Shown in pieces: positions 1-7,711 of a stretch of 58,771 bases of DNA; the stretch's first letter is position 1, and each line of letters starts with the position of its first letter. Source of the stretch: Staphylococcus arlettae. Its GTDB lineage: Bacteria; Bacillota; Bacilli; Staphylococcales; Staphylococcaceae. The DNA lies in assembly GCF_002902345.1 (NCBI RefSeq), contig NZ_PPQB01000005.1, positions 1 to 58,771 of the forward strand, in the 5' to 3' direction. The notes beneath the pieces were generated by a model, which was given only the letters and a program-made list of their open reading frames with translations, did no database searches and was not told the DNA's origin. Position numbers and translations under genes: made by a program.

Positions 1-44
1 TCAATAAGCATGTGGTTAATGTGGGCAACTATGTAAAGGAGTGA
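1..44 (+). CDS. 3' end of an upstream phage gene (partial)
   Basis: The last 13 codons of an open frame enter from the left edge and end in TGA at 42-44, reading ...GNYVKE. The stop lies inside the ribosome binding site of the next gene, exactly as the gene at 336-548 ends (...KIKE) in front of its neighbour. That shared layout is the reason for choosing this frame over a second open frame that ends at 34-36. No function can be given from so short a tail. Confidence 0.45.
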   Translation, partial: NKHVVNVGNYVKE

Positions 45-50
45 TGGCGA

Positions 51-317
51 GTGATTAATTATGAAATGGCATTATCTGAAATTGAAATGTACAAAAAGGC
101 ACACGAAAGTTTAAGTGAAAATTTAACTCACGCAAATAAAAAAGCTCAACAATTCAAATCAGAACGCGACCAATACAAAACAGAAAATGAGAATTTAAAA
201 CATGAGTGGGATTATTTAGATAAATCTTTGGCTTCCTTGCAAGAAGATTATAATCACCTTGAAAGCCAGCATGATGAGTTATTTCGCAGATATGAAATGT
301 TAAATGAATTAATTTAG
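51..317 (+). CDS. Small coiled-coil phage protein
   Basis: An 88-residue protein starting with GTG behind AAAGGAG. It is almost entirely charged and heptad-like (E, K, N, Q, L, Y), so a single long coiled coil is predicted, with no membrane segment. It shares the phrase QYKTE with the protein at 555-932 and the same start-site cassette as the next two genes, which suggests a duplicated family. The place just before the dUTPase and the late-gene activators is typical for small accessory proteins of staphylococcal siphoviruses. I do not recognise a function. Confidence 0.75.
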   Translation: MINYEMALSEIEMYKKAHESLSENLTHANKKAQQFKSERDQYKTENENLKHEWDYLDKSLASLQEDYNHLESQHDELFRRYEMLNELI

Positions 318-335
318 ATTGAGGAGTGATGGCGA

Positions 336-548
336 GTGATATTAGAAAGTAAAATTAATAAACATATTATTCATAAATTAGAGCAAGAACGAGATATGTA
401 TAAACGTAATTGGGATAGGACGCTAAAAGAACGTTACAAGCTAGAGGTGGAAAATGAAAAACTAAAACAGCAGTTAAAAGAAACAAGAGAATTTTTTGTA
501 GACATTAAAGTAGAGAATAGAGAATTAAAAAGAAAGATCAAGGAGTGA
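336..548 (+). CDS. Small coiled-coil phage protein
   Basis: A 70-residue, very basic and acidic helical protein (RDMYKRNW, ENEKLKQQLKE heptads) predicted to be one coiled coil. It starts with GTG at the same cassette as its neighbours, and its stop TGA overlaps the next cassette. It is probably a shortened paralogue of the flanking coiled-coil genes. Function unknown. An ATG 7 bases upstream opens only a 7-codon frame and is not the start. Confidence 0.7.
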   Translation: MILESKINKHIIHKLEQERDMYKRNWDRTLKERYKLEVENEKLKQQLKETREFFVDIKVENRELKRKIKE

Positions 549-554
549 TGGCGA

Positions 555-932
555 GTGAGGTTAAATAAAAAATTAGAAACACAATTAAATTTATATAAAG
601 AGTTCAATGAAAATCAAATTTTATTACATGAATTAAACAAAGCACTAAAACAACGTGACCAATACAAAACAGAACGCGACACACTAATCGACGACCTAAC
701 TTGGTATAAAGCAAAGGTTGAACGATTGGAACACGAAAACAAACGCCTGACACGCCTTACGCACAAACTAACTAACCACCGCATAATGTGGGATAACTTA
801 AAAGATTGGCGTAAGGATATGCTAGAGATTGATAAAAATGATACGCAACTTATTGGTTTGGGTCTAGTTATGGACGATTTGGAAAAAGATTGGTTGTATA
901 AGGAGGAAAATAATGAACAAACTAATATTTAA
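555..932 (+). CDS. Coiled-coil phage protein
   Basis: A 125-residue protein. Residues 1-80 are a charged coiled coil (KQRDQYKTERDTL, KVERLEHENKRL); the C-terminal 45 residues are more globular (WDNLKDWRKDMLEI ... GLVMDDLEKDWLYKEE). GTG start in the third copy of the GGAGTGATGGCGAGTG cassette. The end overlaps the dUTPase start by 20 bases, so the two are probably translated together. It is the longest of three adjacent related proteins; function unknown. Confidence 0.75.
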   Translation: MRLNKKLETQLNLYKEFNENQILLHELNKALKQRDQYKTERDTLIDDLTWYKAKVERLEHENKRLTRLTHKLTNHRIMWDNLKDWRKDMLEIDKNDTQLIGLGLVMDDLEKDWLYKEENNEQTNI

Positions 933-1335
933 ACGTACACATGAAGACGCAATTGAACCATATAGAGCAAACGCCACTGACAGCGGATTAGATTTATTCA
1001 CATGTGAAGCTAAGGCACTAGATCCGGGAGAAACAGCAATCATTGATACAGGTATTGCTATTCATTTAGATGAAGGATATGAAGCGCAGGTTAGACCTAG
1101 AAGTGGTGTGACTGCTAAGACTAAATTGAGAGTACAACTTGGCACAATAGACAACTCATATCATAAGAGTATAGGTATTATTGTGGATAATATTGGCAAG
1201 CGACCAATTTCAGTAGATAAAGGTAAGAAACTAGCACAGTTAGTTGTGCAACGTGTAGCGTTACCAGAAATAACAGAGGTGGAAAGTTTTGAGCAAGAAT
1301 CAGACAGAGGCGGATACGGGTCAACAGGATACTAA
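913..1335 (+). CDS. dut: Trimeric dUTP pyrophosphatase
   Basis: Hydrolyses dUTP to dUMP and pyrophosphate, keeping uracil out of phage DNA. All five motifs of the trimeric family are visible in 140 residues: DSGLD (23-27), RPRSGV (61-66), GTIDNSYHKSIG (77-88), KKLAQLVVQR (105-114) and the P-loop-like DRGGYGSTGY (131-140). The start ATG follows AGGAGG. The protein lacks the extra segment between motifs III and IV that lengthens the phi11-type dUTPases, which are known to bind the SaPI repressor Stl. Whether this short form can derepress islands cannot be told from sequence. Confidence 0.95.
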   Translation: MNKLIFKRTHEDAIEPYRANATDSGLDLFTCEAKALDPGETAIIDTGIAIHLDEGYEAQVRPRSGVTAKTKLRVQLGTIDNSYHKSIGIIVDNIGKRPISVDKGKKLAQLVVQRVALPEITEVESFEQESDRGGYGSTGY

Positions 1336-1375
1336 AGATATACTCACTAAGGTTAAGGAGTTGTTGAGGAAATGA
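1289..1375 (+). CDS. Possible 28-residue protein overlapping dut
   Basis: A TTG-started frame lies within the 3' end of dut in another frame. It begins behind GAGGTGG (SD at 1277-1282) and ends in an ATGA overlap with the start of the DUF1381 gene, a layout typical of translational coupling. The product reads MSKNQTEADTGQQDTKDI then LTKVKELLRK, with an acidic, polar N-terminus and an amphipathic C-terminal helix. The coupling signal and good ribosome binding site are the only support; it could be a chance frame. Confidence 0.45.
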   Translation: MSKNQTEADTGQQDTKDILTKVKELLRK

Positions 1376-1608
1376 CGCAGTATTTAGTAACAACGTTCAA
1401 AGATAGTATAGGTCATGTACATCCACATGTGACTGCAGCTAAACCTAATCAAACGTATCAAGTGGTTGAGGCAGAGAGTAAGGAAGAGGCTGAGAAAATG
1501 GCAAAGAAACCTAAAGGATTATTAGAAGTAATACCATCTAGTTTTAATAACGGTCCTATTAGTAAGGCGTTATCAAAATCTACTACTTATAGAAAAGGCT
1601 GTGAGTAA
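1372..1608 (+). CDS. DUF1381-family phage protein
   Basis: A 78-residue protein with the family opening MTQYLVTTFKDSIG and the phrase QTYQVVEAESKEEAEKMA. DUF1381 proteins are found in staphylococcal siphoviruses directly before rinB, as here; their function is unknown. The start ATG overlaps the stop of a possible upstream mini-gene, and the stop TAA abuts the rinB ATG with no gap, so the three are likely one translational unit. Confidence 0.85.
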   Translation: MTQYLVTTFKDSIGHVHPHVTAAKPNQTYQVVEAESKEEAEKMAKKPKGLLEVIPSSFNNGPISKALSKSTTYRKGCE

Positions 1609-1758
1609 ATGAAACATATTAAACGCACATTATATATTGTATTGCTACTAGCATTATACGAACTAAGCAAGTACGTGACGAATGAAATACTGATTAAACT
1701 ACAGGCTAACGATGATATAGATGGACCATGTGATTATGAAATAGATAAATGGAGGTAA
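1609..1758 (+). CDS. rinB: RinB-type late-gene activator
   Basis: A 49-residue protein with the RinB signature ALYELSKYVTNE followed by LQANDD. It is a small activator that works together with RinA in staphylococcal phages; RinB was first described as an activator of integrase expression. A hydrophobic N-terminal helix (residues 7-20) is followed by an acidic tail. It begins immediately after the DUF1381 stop codon and its end overlaps the ribosome binding site of the DUF1514 gene. Confidence 0.85.
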   Translation: MKHIKRTLYIVLLLALYELSKYVTNEILIKLQANDDIDGPCDYEIDKWR

Positions 1759-1763
1759 TGCAT

Positions 1764-1970
1764 ATGTGGGTAATCACGTCAATATTATTAGCTTGTATAG
1801 CTCTTATTTCGCTTATATATAATTCAATCAAAGATACCAAGATAGACGCACTGGAATATGAAGTGGCATATTTAACACATATTATATTTGAAAGACAGAT
1901 ACCACATAGAGAATTGACTGATGAGGAGATTCGAAAGATTAAAGATGAATGGAATAAACGCATTAAATAA
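1764..1970 (+). CDS. DUF1514-family small membrane protein
   Basis: A 68-residue protein with one N-terminal membrane helix (WVITSILLACIALISLIY), then a soluble charged segment containing IDALEYE, the family hallmark. ATG at 1764 was chosen because it lies 8 bases from GGAGG (1751-1755); upstream in-frame ATGs at 1749 and 1758 are too close to it. DUF1514 genes sit between rinB and rinA in staphylococcal phages. Function unknown. Confidence 0.8.
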   Translation: MWVITSILLACIALISLIYNSIKDTKIDALEYEVAYLTHIIFERQIPHRELTDEEIRKIKDEWNKRIK

Positions 1971-1983
1971 CTGGAGGTAGTGT

Positions 1984-2427
1984 ATGAATCTAGGCAAAGA
2001 AGATTTACCTAAACTAGAACAGTTGTGGATTAAATATGATGAAATGAAGGGCCAGCTAGCCTATAGAAGATATGAAGTCCTTTATCAACCACAAGATACT
2101 AACATAGGTGGAGGCAAATCTAATATCGTTAGTAGTCCAGTAGAGAATGAGATAGTCAAGCTGCATAAAGATAAGACCTATCGTAATCTAAGTGAATCTA
2201 TTGCGGCTATAGAAGATGTGTACCGTAATGCTACACCAGAACAGAAGGCAGTGATTGATTATAGATATTGGGATAAAGACGAGTTGGTTTATGAGTGGGA
2301 AGATATAGCCCATGAGCTAACTAAACAACGCAGTGACGATAAGATAATAAGCCGGTATGCAGTAATAAGGATACGTAATAAGGTGATGCAAGAGACGGCT
2401 AAGCGTATTGGGTGGATAAACTTCTAA
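1984..2427 (+). CDS. rinA: RinA-family activator of phage late transcription
   Basis: A 147-residue DNA-binding protein. The phrase PQDTNIGGGKSN (about residues 35-46) and the C-terminal helix-turn-helix-like segment (RYAVIRIRNKVMQETAKRIGW) mark the RinA family. In phages 80alpha and phi11 RinA binds upstream of terS and turns on the packaging, head, tail and lysis genes. Start ATG behind CTGGAGG. It is the last gene before the packaging module, so the target promoter is expected between here and terS. Confidence 0.9.
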   Translation: MNLGKEDLPKLEQLWIKYDEMKGQLAYRRYEVLYQPQDTNIGGGKSNIVSSPVENEIVKLHKDKTYRNLSESIAAIEDVYRNATPEQKAVIDYRYWDKDELVYEWEDIAHELTKQRSDDKIISRYAVIRIRNKVMQETAKRIGWINF

Positions 2428-2494
2428 CCGCACTTTCCGTTTTGTAGATGTGCGGGCGAAAAAAATTTAAGATGGTATTATAGGCAAAGCCTAT
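2428..2494 (+). repeat. Two small hairpins after rinA
   Basis: Right after the rinA stop, CCGCAC at 2429-2434 can pair with GTGCGG about 20 bases later, and a perfect ATAGGC-AAA-GCCTAT dyad sits at 2480-2494. Neither is followed by a T-run on the + strand, so they are not clear terminators. They could be an mRNA processing or operator element. Confidence 0.3.
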
Positions 2495-2524
2495 TAATAG
2501 TCACAGACGGGAGAAGTGGTAAAA

Positions 2525-3202
2525 GTGAATAGTCAATCAAATGGCAAACTGAAAACGTGTTGGTATTGTGGAACTAAAGGTTATCAAGAAAGAGGGTTTG
2601 GGGAAACGTATTTTGAAAAAAGGTACTTTCATGATGATTGCTTTGACAAGTATGAAAATGAAAAGGAATCAAACTTAGAAAAATATGTTGAACTAAAAAT
2701 TAAAGTGATGCACGAACGTGCGTTAAGAATGTTAGAAAAACAAAAAGCTAACTTAGGGGATTACTTTGATGAAAGTGAAGCAGTGTTAGAAAAAGCATTG
2801 GAAGAACCTAATAAATTTTTATCTTCTGCTGAAATGGTAACAGCTATGGAATTACTTAGAAATCGTATTCGCTTTAAAAAAGAATATGCAATAGGTAACC
2901 ATAAAGTAGATTTCCTTATACCTAGCTTAAAAGTTGTATTAGAGATTGACGGTAAACTTCATGATTTTCAAAAGGTTAAAGATACTAAGCGTGATGGGGT
3001 TATACTTAACAACCTTAATGAAAACGATAATGGTTGGGAAGTTGTAAGAATACCGACTAAGTATATCGAACAGAACGTTAGGCAATTATTAACGGCTACC
3101 GTAGAAATGAAGAAACACAAACAGGAACTACGTAGAAAGAATGGTGGCTTTATACCTACCTACTTCTCTAAGCGTGATAAAGAATATCACAATGGTCTGT
3201 AA
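2525..3202 (+). CDS. Zinc-finger protein with DUF559/VSR-like nuclease domain
   Basis: Two domains are visible in about 225 residues. The N-terminus holds a C-x2-C...H-x2-C zinc site (CWYC and HDDC). The C-terminal half reads KVDFLIPSLKVVLEIDGKLHD with a downstream WEVVRIP, the pattern of the DUF559/very-short-patch-repair branch of the PD-(D/E)XK nucleases. GTG 2525 is preferred over GTG 2516 because of spacing to the upstream GGGAGAA. It lies between rinA and the HNH/terminase genes, so a role in DNA packaging or late recombination is plausible, but that is inference. Confidence 0.75.
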   Translation: MNSQSNGKLKTCWYCGTKGYQERGFGETYFEKRYFHDDCFDKYENEKESNLEKYVELKIKVMHERALRMLEKQKANLGDYFDESEAVLEKALEEPNKFLSSAEMVTAMELLRNRIRFKKEYAIGNHKVDFLIPSLKVVLEIDGKLHDFQKVKDTKRDGVILNNLNENDNGWEVVRIPTKYIEQNVRQLLTATVEMKKHKQELRRKNGGFIPTYFSKRDKEYHNGL

Positions 3203-3269
3203 CTAATTTATATCATAAGGTACTTGTAAATAACAATCGTTCCAGTACCTATTAATACTATATTATATT

Positions 3270-3304
3270 GAGAACATACATTAACTTGTGTGTTCTCTTT
3301 TTAT
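3270..3304 (+). terminator. Rho-independent terminator
   Basis: GAGAACATACA pairs with TGTGTGTTCTC (one G-T pair) and is followed by a T-run. It lies behind the nuclease gene and ends the early/middle transcript before the late module. A weaker 6-bp dyad GGTACT...AGTACC precedes it at 3221-3248. Confidence 0.75.
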
Positions 3305-3591
3305 TGTTCATCACAACATAAGATCAATTACATTTACTTATTAACTTATATGAATGTGATTAACAATATCAAATCTAATCAACAAACTTAAAAGGTTTAA
3401 TCAGTTTAAGAGATTGATCTAAACAAACAATTATATATTAAGTTGATTAGAAAGATAAAGTTAAGACAAGAAGAATTGATTTTGTTTTTCGACAAATAAT
3501 ATTTATATTTCTTTTTGTCTTTTCTTTTTTTATTTATCAAACTAAATTAATTATTTTAATTATAAATATTAAATGAAAGAAGTTGATTTAT
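3305..3591. other. AT-rich intergenic stretch before the late genes
   Basis: No gene is visible. The stretch holds several loosely repeated TGATT/AATCA words (about 3355-3450) and T-rich tracts around 3490-3535. Since RinA-type activators act just upstream of the packaging genes, this is the natural place for the late promoter, but no clear -35/-10 pair stands out. Confidence 0.4.
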
Positions 3592-3963
3592 TTGTCTTTC
3601 ATAGAACCAAAGATTCGTTTAGGTAATAAGACGATGACTCAAGACCAATTGCTAGAGCAACGCAAACGGAACAGTAAGAGGTACAATGCAAGCGTTCGAT
3701 ATGGTAAGGATAGTAAGTATACAGAGTTCTATCAATCGTCACAGTGGCGCTCTAAACGTAAGAGAGTGCTATTGCGTGACAAGTATTTGTGCCAAGAGTG
3801 TTTAAAGCAAGGTATTGTGAATGATAAACGTCTTATGGTCCATCATATTGTTGAGTTGAAAGATGATTGGAAACGAAGATTAGATATGGATAATCTGATT
3901 ACTGTATGTACGGCATGTCATAACCGGATAGATCATAAGCCGAGACGCAGACCGGAAGTATAG
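3592..3963 (+). CDS. HNH endonuclease of the packaging module
   Basis: A 123-residue HNH nuclease. The zinc-binding and catalytic pattern is complete: CQECLKQG, then VHHIVELKDDW, then CTACHNRID. TTG 3592 is chosen because GAAAGAAG lies 9 bases upstream and homologues begin MSFIEPKI; TTG 3583 is also in frame. In cos-type siphoviruses this protein sits before TerS and is needed with TerL for cutting at cos, which fits the inverted repeats found directly downstream. Confidence 0.92.
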   Translation: MSFIEPKIRLGNKTMTQDQLLEQRKRNSKRYNASVRYGKDSKYTEFYQSSQWRSKRKRVLLRDKYLCQECLKQGIVNDKRLMVHHIVELKDDWKRRLDMDNLITVCTACHNRIDHKPRRRPEV

Positions 3964-3975
3964 CAACAGAAAAAG

Positions 3976-4036
3976 GCGAGGGTCGATTTGACCGCCACTT
4001 AAATAATTTTTTTAATTTATCGCTCGACCCCTTCGC
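3976..4036. other. Candidate cos site region
   Basis: Between the HNH gene and terS lies an inverted repeat: GCGAGGGTCGA at 3976-3986 and TCGACCCCTTCGC at 4024-4036, flanking an A/T-rich tract and a GC patch (GACCGCCAC). An inner GGTCGATTTGACC dyad is nested at the left. HNH-cos-terS is the usual order in cos-type Firmicute phages. The cut position itself cannot be read from the sequence. Confidence 0.4.
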
Positions 4037-4132
4037 TGTAGCAATTGTTGAAAATGAAATTCAAATATGTGGGGCTAAATACTATTCTGACGCTATTTAA
4101 TTAAAGTTTATTCATGAAAGGAGTTGATTAAA

Positions 4133-4597
4133 GTGGCGCAAAGAAAGTTATTATCGCAACAAAAAAGTAGATTAACCAAAAATACACAAGAAACCAAGAA
4201 AGCTACAGAAGAAGCGCTTGGTCAACTAACTGAATTGAAGGACACAGCGCCAGAGTGGTTAGACAAAACCGCTAAAAAAGAGTGGAATAGGATATTACCG
4301 CTCATAAGAGAGTTGCCAGTGGCTGCATTAGACCTAGCATTACTGTCTATGTATTGCCAAACGTACAGTAATTACGTCAACGCTACTAAGCAATTAGAAA
4401 AAGAAATGGTGGTTGTAACTGAAAGAGGATCTAAATTATCAAGTTATTACACAATACAGCGTGACAGCATAACCGCAATGAACTCTATCGCTCCTAAATT
4501 AGGTTTAACTGTGGAATCAAGATTAAAAATACTTGAACCTAAAGAGTCCAAAGAAAATGCGGACCCTTTTGAGGATATGCTAAATGCCAAAAATTAA
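4133..4597 (+). CDS. terS: Terminase small subunit, P27 family
   Basis: A 154-residue protein that recognises phage DNA ends and recruits the large subunit. It shows the P27-family layout: a basic N-terminus, then PEWLDKTAKKEWNRILPLI, then the long helix LALLSMYCQTYSNYVNATKQLE and the SSYYTIQRDSITAMNSIAPKLGL signature. GTG 4133 is chosen (9 bases from AAAGGAG); a TTG nine bases upstream touches the SD. It overlaps terL by 14 bases. Confidence 0.93.
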   Translation: MAQRKLLSQQKSRLTKNTQETKKATEEALGQLTELKDTAPEWLDKTAKKEWNRILPLIRELPVAALDLALLSMYCQTYSNYVNATKQLEKEMVVVTERGSKLSSYYTIQRDSITAMNSIAPKLGLTVESRLKILEPKESKENADPFEDMLNAKN

Positions 4598-6278
4598 GGA
4601 CCATGTAACCGACTACGCAACAAAAGTGGTTAATGGTGAAATGTTAGCGAGCGATAAAAATATAAAAGCATGTCAAAGGCATTTAGATGATTTAGAAAAT
4701 CCTAATCTTGGTTATCAATTCGATGTAAATAAAGCAAATCACGTAATACAATTTCTAGAGATGCTTCCCGACCCAAAAACTGGTAAACAAATGAAACTTG
4801 CTAAATTTCAAAAGTTTATTGCTGGTTCGTTATACGGATGGATTGATGATGAAAATTACAGAAGGTATACGAAAGCATATCTCTCACTCTCAAGAAAAAA
4901 TGGAAAAACATTGCTCATTTCAGGTCTTTCTCTCTACGAACTACTCATGGGTGATGACCCAGTTAATGAAAGGTTAGTTGGCTTATCTGCTAACAGTCGT
5001 GAGCAAGCAACCATTGCTTATGATATGACAATGGCACAAATACAATCATTGCGTGCTATATCTCCTAAAATTAAGAGTATGAGCAAAATAACTGAAAGTA
5101 AGAAAGAAGTATTAAACACGGTTGACCGAAGCAAAATAAAAGCTGTTTCAAATGATGCTTCCAACTTAGAAGGTTATCAATTTAGTTACGCAATCATAGA
5201 TGAATACCATGAAGCTAAGAATAAAAATATGTATGAAACATTAAGACGTGGGCAAGTATTACTTGATAACCCTACACTTATAATCATTTCCACTGCTGGT
5301 AAAAATATGACTGGTCCGATGTATGAAGAATATATCTATATAGACAAAATATTAGATGGAGTAACTTCCAACGAGAATTATTTTGTTTATTGTGCTGAAC
5401 AAGACAGCGAAGAAGAAATACATGACCAAGATACATGGATTAAATCCAATCCATTATTTGAAATACCAGCATTAAGAAAAGTATTAGCTAAAAATATTCA
5501 ACCAGAAGTTACTGCTGCATTAGATAGTGGAAGCGGATTAAACGGAATATTAATAAAAAACTTCAACATGTGGCGTGCTGCAAGTGAAGAAGCATACCTT
5601 GAATTTGCAGACTGGAAAAAGAATGAAACTGAATTTGATATACATGACACTAAAACATACATTGGCCTTGATTTATCAAGAGCAGAAGATTTAACAGCTG
5701 TTTCATTCATTCACTTAGATGAAAAGAACAAACAATACTATGTAACCTCTCATTCTTTCGTAGGTACAAAAGGTGGCCTCCAATCGAAAATAGAACGAGA
5801 TATGATTGATTATCAATATATGTCTGAACAGGGATATTGTACAATCACTGACTTACAGAGTGGGATTATTAATCCGACACAAGTGCTTGATTTTATTGAA
5901 AGTTATATCGCTAAATACAATCTTGATATACAAGCAGTTTGTTATGATCCATACGCTATACATTCTTATTTGCCCGGTATTGAGCAAAGGAATTGGCGTT
6001 ATGAGTTAATTGAAATTAGGCAAGGACAACAAACATTATCTAATCCTAATATAGATTTTAGACTAAAAGTAATTAACGAAGAAATTAAACATCATAAAAA
6101 CCCATTGTTAGATATGGCAGTTAAAAATGCTATCGCTAAAAACGTTAATGATGCAATTATGATTGAGAAAAAACTTAACAGAGAAAAGATTGACCCACTA
6201 ATGGCAACTATATTTGCTTATGTAATAGCAAGTGAGCATGAATGGGAGAAAAAACGAGCATTACCAATGTTCATTTAA
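4584..6278 (+). CDS. terL: Terminase large subunit
   Basis: The 564-residue packaging motor and nuclease. The ATPase half has a Walker A-like SRKNGKT (103-109), Walker B AIIDE (about 203-207) and a coupling motif STAGKN. The C-terminal nuclease half begins at YIGLDLSRAEDLTAV with the first acidic residue. Full length for the YmfN/phiSLT-like family. Its start lies inside terS, so the two subunits are translationally coupled. Confidence 0.95.
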   Translation: MPKIKDHVTDYATKVVNGEMLASDKNIKACQRHLDDLENPNLGYQFDVNKANHVIQFLEMLPDPKTGKQMKLAKFQKFIAGSLYGWIDDENYRRYTKAYLSLSRKNGKTLLISGLSLYELLMGDDPVNERLVGLSANSREQATIAYDMTMAQIQSLRAISPKIKSMSKITESKKEVLNTVDRSKIKAVSNDASNLEGYQFSYAIIDEYHEAKNKNMYETLRRGQVLLDNPTLIIISTAGKNMTGPMYEEYIYIDKILDGVTSNENYFVYCAEQDSEEEIHDQDTWIKSNPLFEIPALRKVLAKNIQPEVTAALDSGSGLNGILIKNFNMWRAASEEAYLEFADWKKNETEFDIHDTKTYIGLDLSRAEDLTAVSFIHLDEKNKQYYVTSHSFVGTKGGLQSKIERDMIDYQYMSEQGYCTITDLQSGIINPTQVLDFIESYIAKYNLDIQAVCYDPYAIHSYLPGIEQRNWRYELIEIRQGQQTLSNPNIDFRLKVINEEIKHHKNPLLDMAVKNAIAKNVNDAIMIEKKLNREKIDPLMATIFAYVIASEHEWEKKRALPMFI

Positions 6279-6290
6279 GGGGGTGTATGC

Positions 6291-6467
6291 GTGAAATTAA
6301 CCAAAGATATATTAGTTATCCTATTTGCACTTATAGGCGTTGTATCAATCGCTTATGGTGCTTATTTAGCGTGGGAACCCTTAGGATTTATTATCGGTGG
6401 ATTAATGCTAACTGGATTAGCGATAACAATTGATGACCCTTTCCAGAAGGGAGGTGGAAATAGATAA
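6291..6467 (+). CDS. DUF1056-family small membrane protein
   Basis: A 58-residue protein with two membrane helices (ILVILFALIGVVSIAYGAYL and FIIGGLMLTGLAITI), started by GTG behind AAGGGGGTG. Its stop overlaps the portal ATG (TAATG). Proteins of this size and topology lie between terL and portal in many Sfi21-type staphylococcal phages (DUF1056). Function unknown. Confidence 0.75.
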   Translation: MKLTKDILVILFALIGVVSIAYGAYLAWEPLGFIIGGLMLTGLAITIDDPFQKGGGNR

Positions 6468-7711
6468 TGGGAGTATTTAATTTTAGAGGTTTTAAACGTA
6501 GCAATGATGTAACTGTGGATAAATCAACATTAAGAATGCTAACTGAAACGGGTGGCATGGCTGGTATAACATGGTCGGGTATATCTTCATTAAAAAACAG
6601 TGATATTTTCACAGCTATTGATATTATTTCTAAAGATATAGCCAGTACAACGATTAAGTTTAATGATAAAGATAGTTATTTAGATGCAGACAAGAAGATT
6701 TTAAAACTGTTAAACAAAAGACCTAATGCACATTTAGATGCATGGCATTTTAAGTACATTCTTGTGGCCAATATGTTGTTAAACGGTAATTCCTATGTAG
6801 AAATTGTCCGTGATGAAAACGGAGACCCCGTTGAGTTATATCACATGCAAAATAGTGCAGTATCTATTCAACAACAAGACGACCAAATTAAATATCATTA
6901 CATTGATGAATTAGATGGCCACGTTCAATTTGATACTGAAGATGTACTTCATTTCAGAATGTTTAGTTTAGATGGATTTAATGGTTACAGCCCTCTATTC
7001 TCGTTAGCTAATGAGATAGGAATATCAATGGGTAGTAAACGTTTCTTAGATGACTTCTTTAAAAATGGTGGTACATCCACTGCAGTATTGAAGTATGAAG
7101 ATGGACGCTATTCTGATGAAGAATTAGGTTTAATCAAACAAAATTTCGAAAATAGCCAGCTAAAAAATAATAACGGTTTAGTCATGCTTGACGACACAAT
7201 GGACTTTAAACGCTTAGAAGTACCTACAGAGGTACTGAATTTCTTAAATAGTTATAAGTTTAGTACGCAACAAGTTGCTAAAGCATTTGGATTACCGATG
7301 TCTAAATTAGGTATTGAAACAGTAAATACATCACTTAAAGATTCTGGTATTGAGTACTACAGAAACACCTTATATCCGATATTCTCAATGATGAACGCAG
7401 AAATAGAGGAAAAACTATTTGTCCAAGCACCGTATGAAGTATCGCTTGATTACGACGTATCACGCTTAATTGACAGTGATCCACAAATTAAGTTGGAACG
7501 TGTTACGCAATTGTTCCAGAAAAAAATTATGATGTTAAACGAAGCGCGTGCAGAGTTTGGATTAGATCCAGTTGAAGGTGGTGATGAACCGTTAGCTGAC
7601 TTGAATACAATTCTATTAAAAGACTTACAAGCGTATCAAAATAGTAAGGTTCAGAAAAATATTGAATCCCTACAAAAAGGGGGTGAACCGAATGGCGAAC
7701 AGTCAAATTGA
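6467..7711 (+). CDS. Portal protein, HK97 family
   Basis: A 414-residue portal that forms the dodecameric ring for DNA entry and joins head to tail. Family landmarks are IDIISKDIAS near the N-terminus, the LLNGNSYVEIVRDENGDPVELYHM strand region and the C-terminal QQVAKAFGLPMSKLGIE. Length and position between terminase and protease are typical. Start ATG behind GGGAGGTGG. Confidence 0.95.
   Translation: MGVFNFRGFKRSNDVTVDKSTLRMLTETGGMAGITWSGISSLKNSDIFTAIDIISKDIASTTIKFNDKDSYLDADKKILKLLNKRPNAHLDAWHFKYILVANMLLNGNSYVEIVRDENGDPVELYHMQNSAVSIQQQDDQIKYHYIDELDGHVQFDTEDVLHFRMFSLDGFNGYSPLFSLANEIGISMGSKRFLDDFFKNGGTSTAVLKYEDGRYSDEELGLIKQNFENSQLKNNNGLVMLDDTMDFKRLEVPTEVLNFLNSYKFSTQQVAKAFGLPMSKLGIETVNTSLKDSGIEYYRNTLYPIFSMMNAEIEEKLFVQAPYEVSLDYDVSRLIDSDPQIKLERVTQLFQKKIMMLNEARAEFGLDPVEGGDEPLADLNTILLKDLQAYQNSKVQKNIESLQKGGEPNGEQSN

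Noticed and set aside
6242..6433. A 63-codon + strand frame overlapping the end of terL
   Set aside because: The frame 6291-6467 has a strong SD, two membrane helices and matches the DUF1056 protein at this place; the other frame has none of this.
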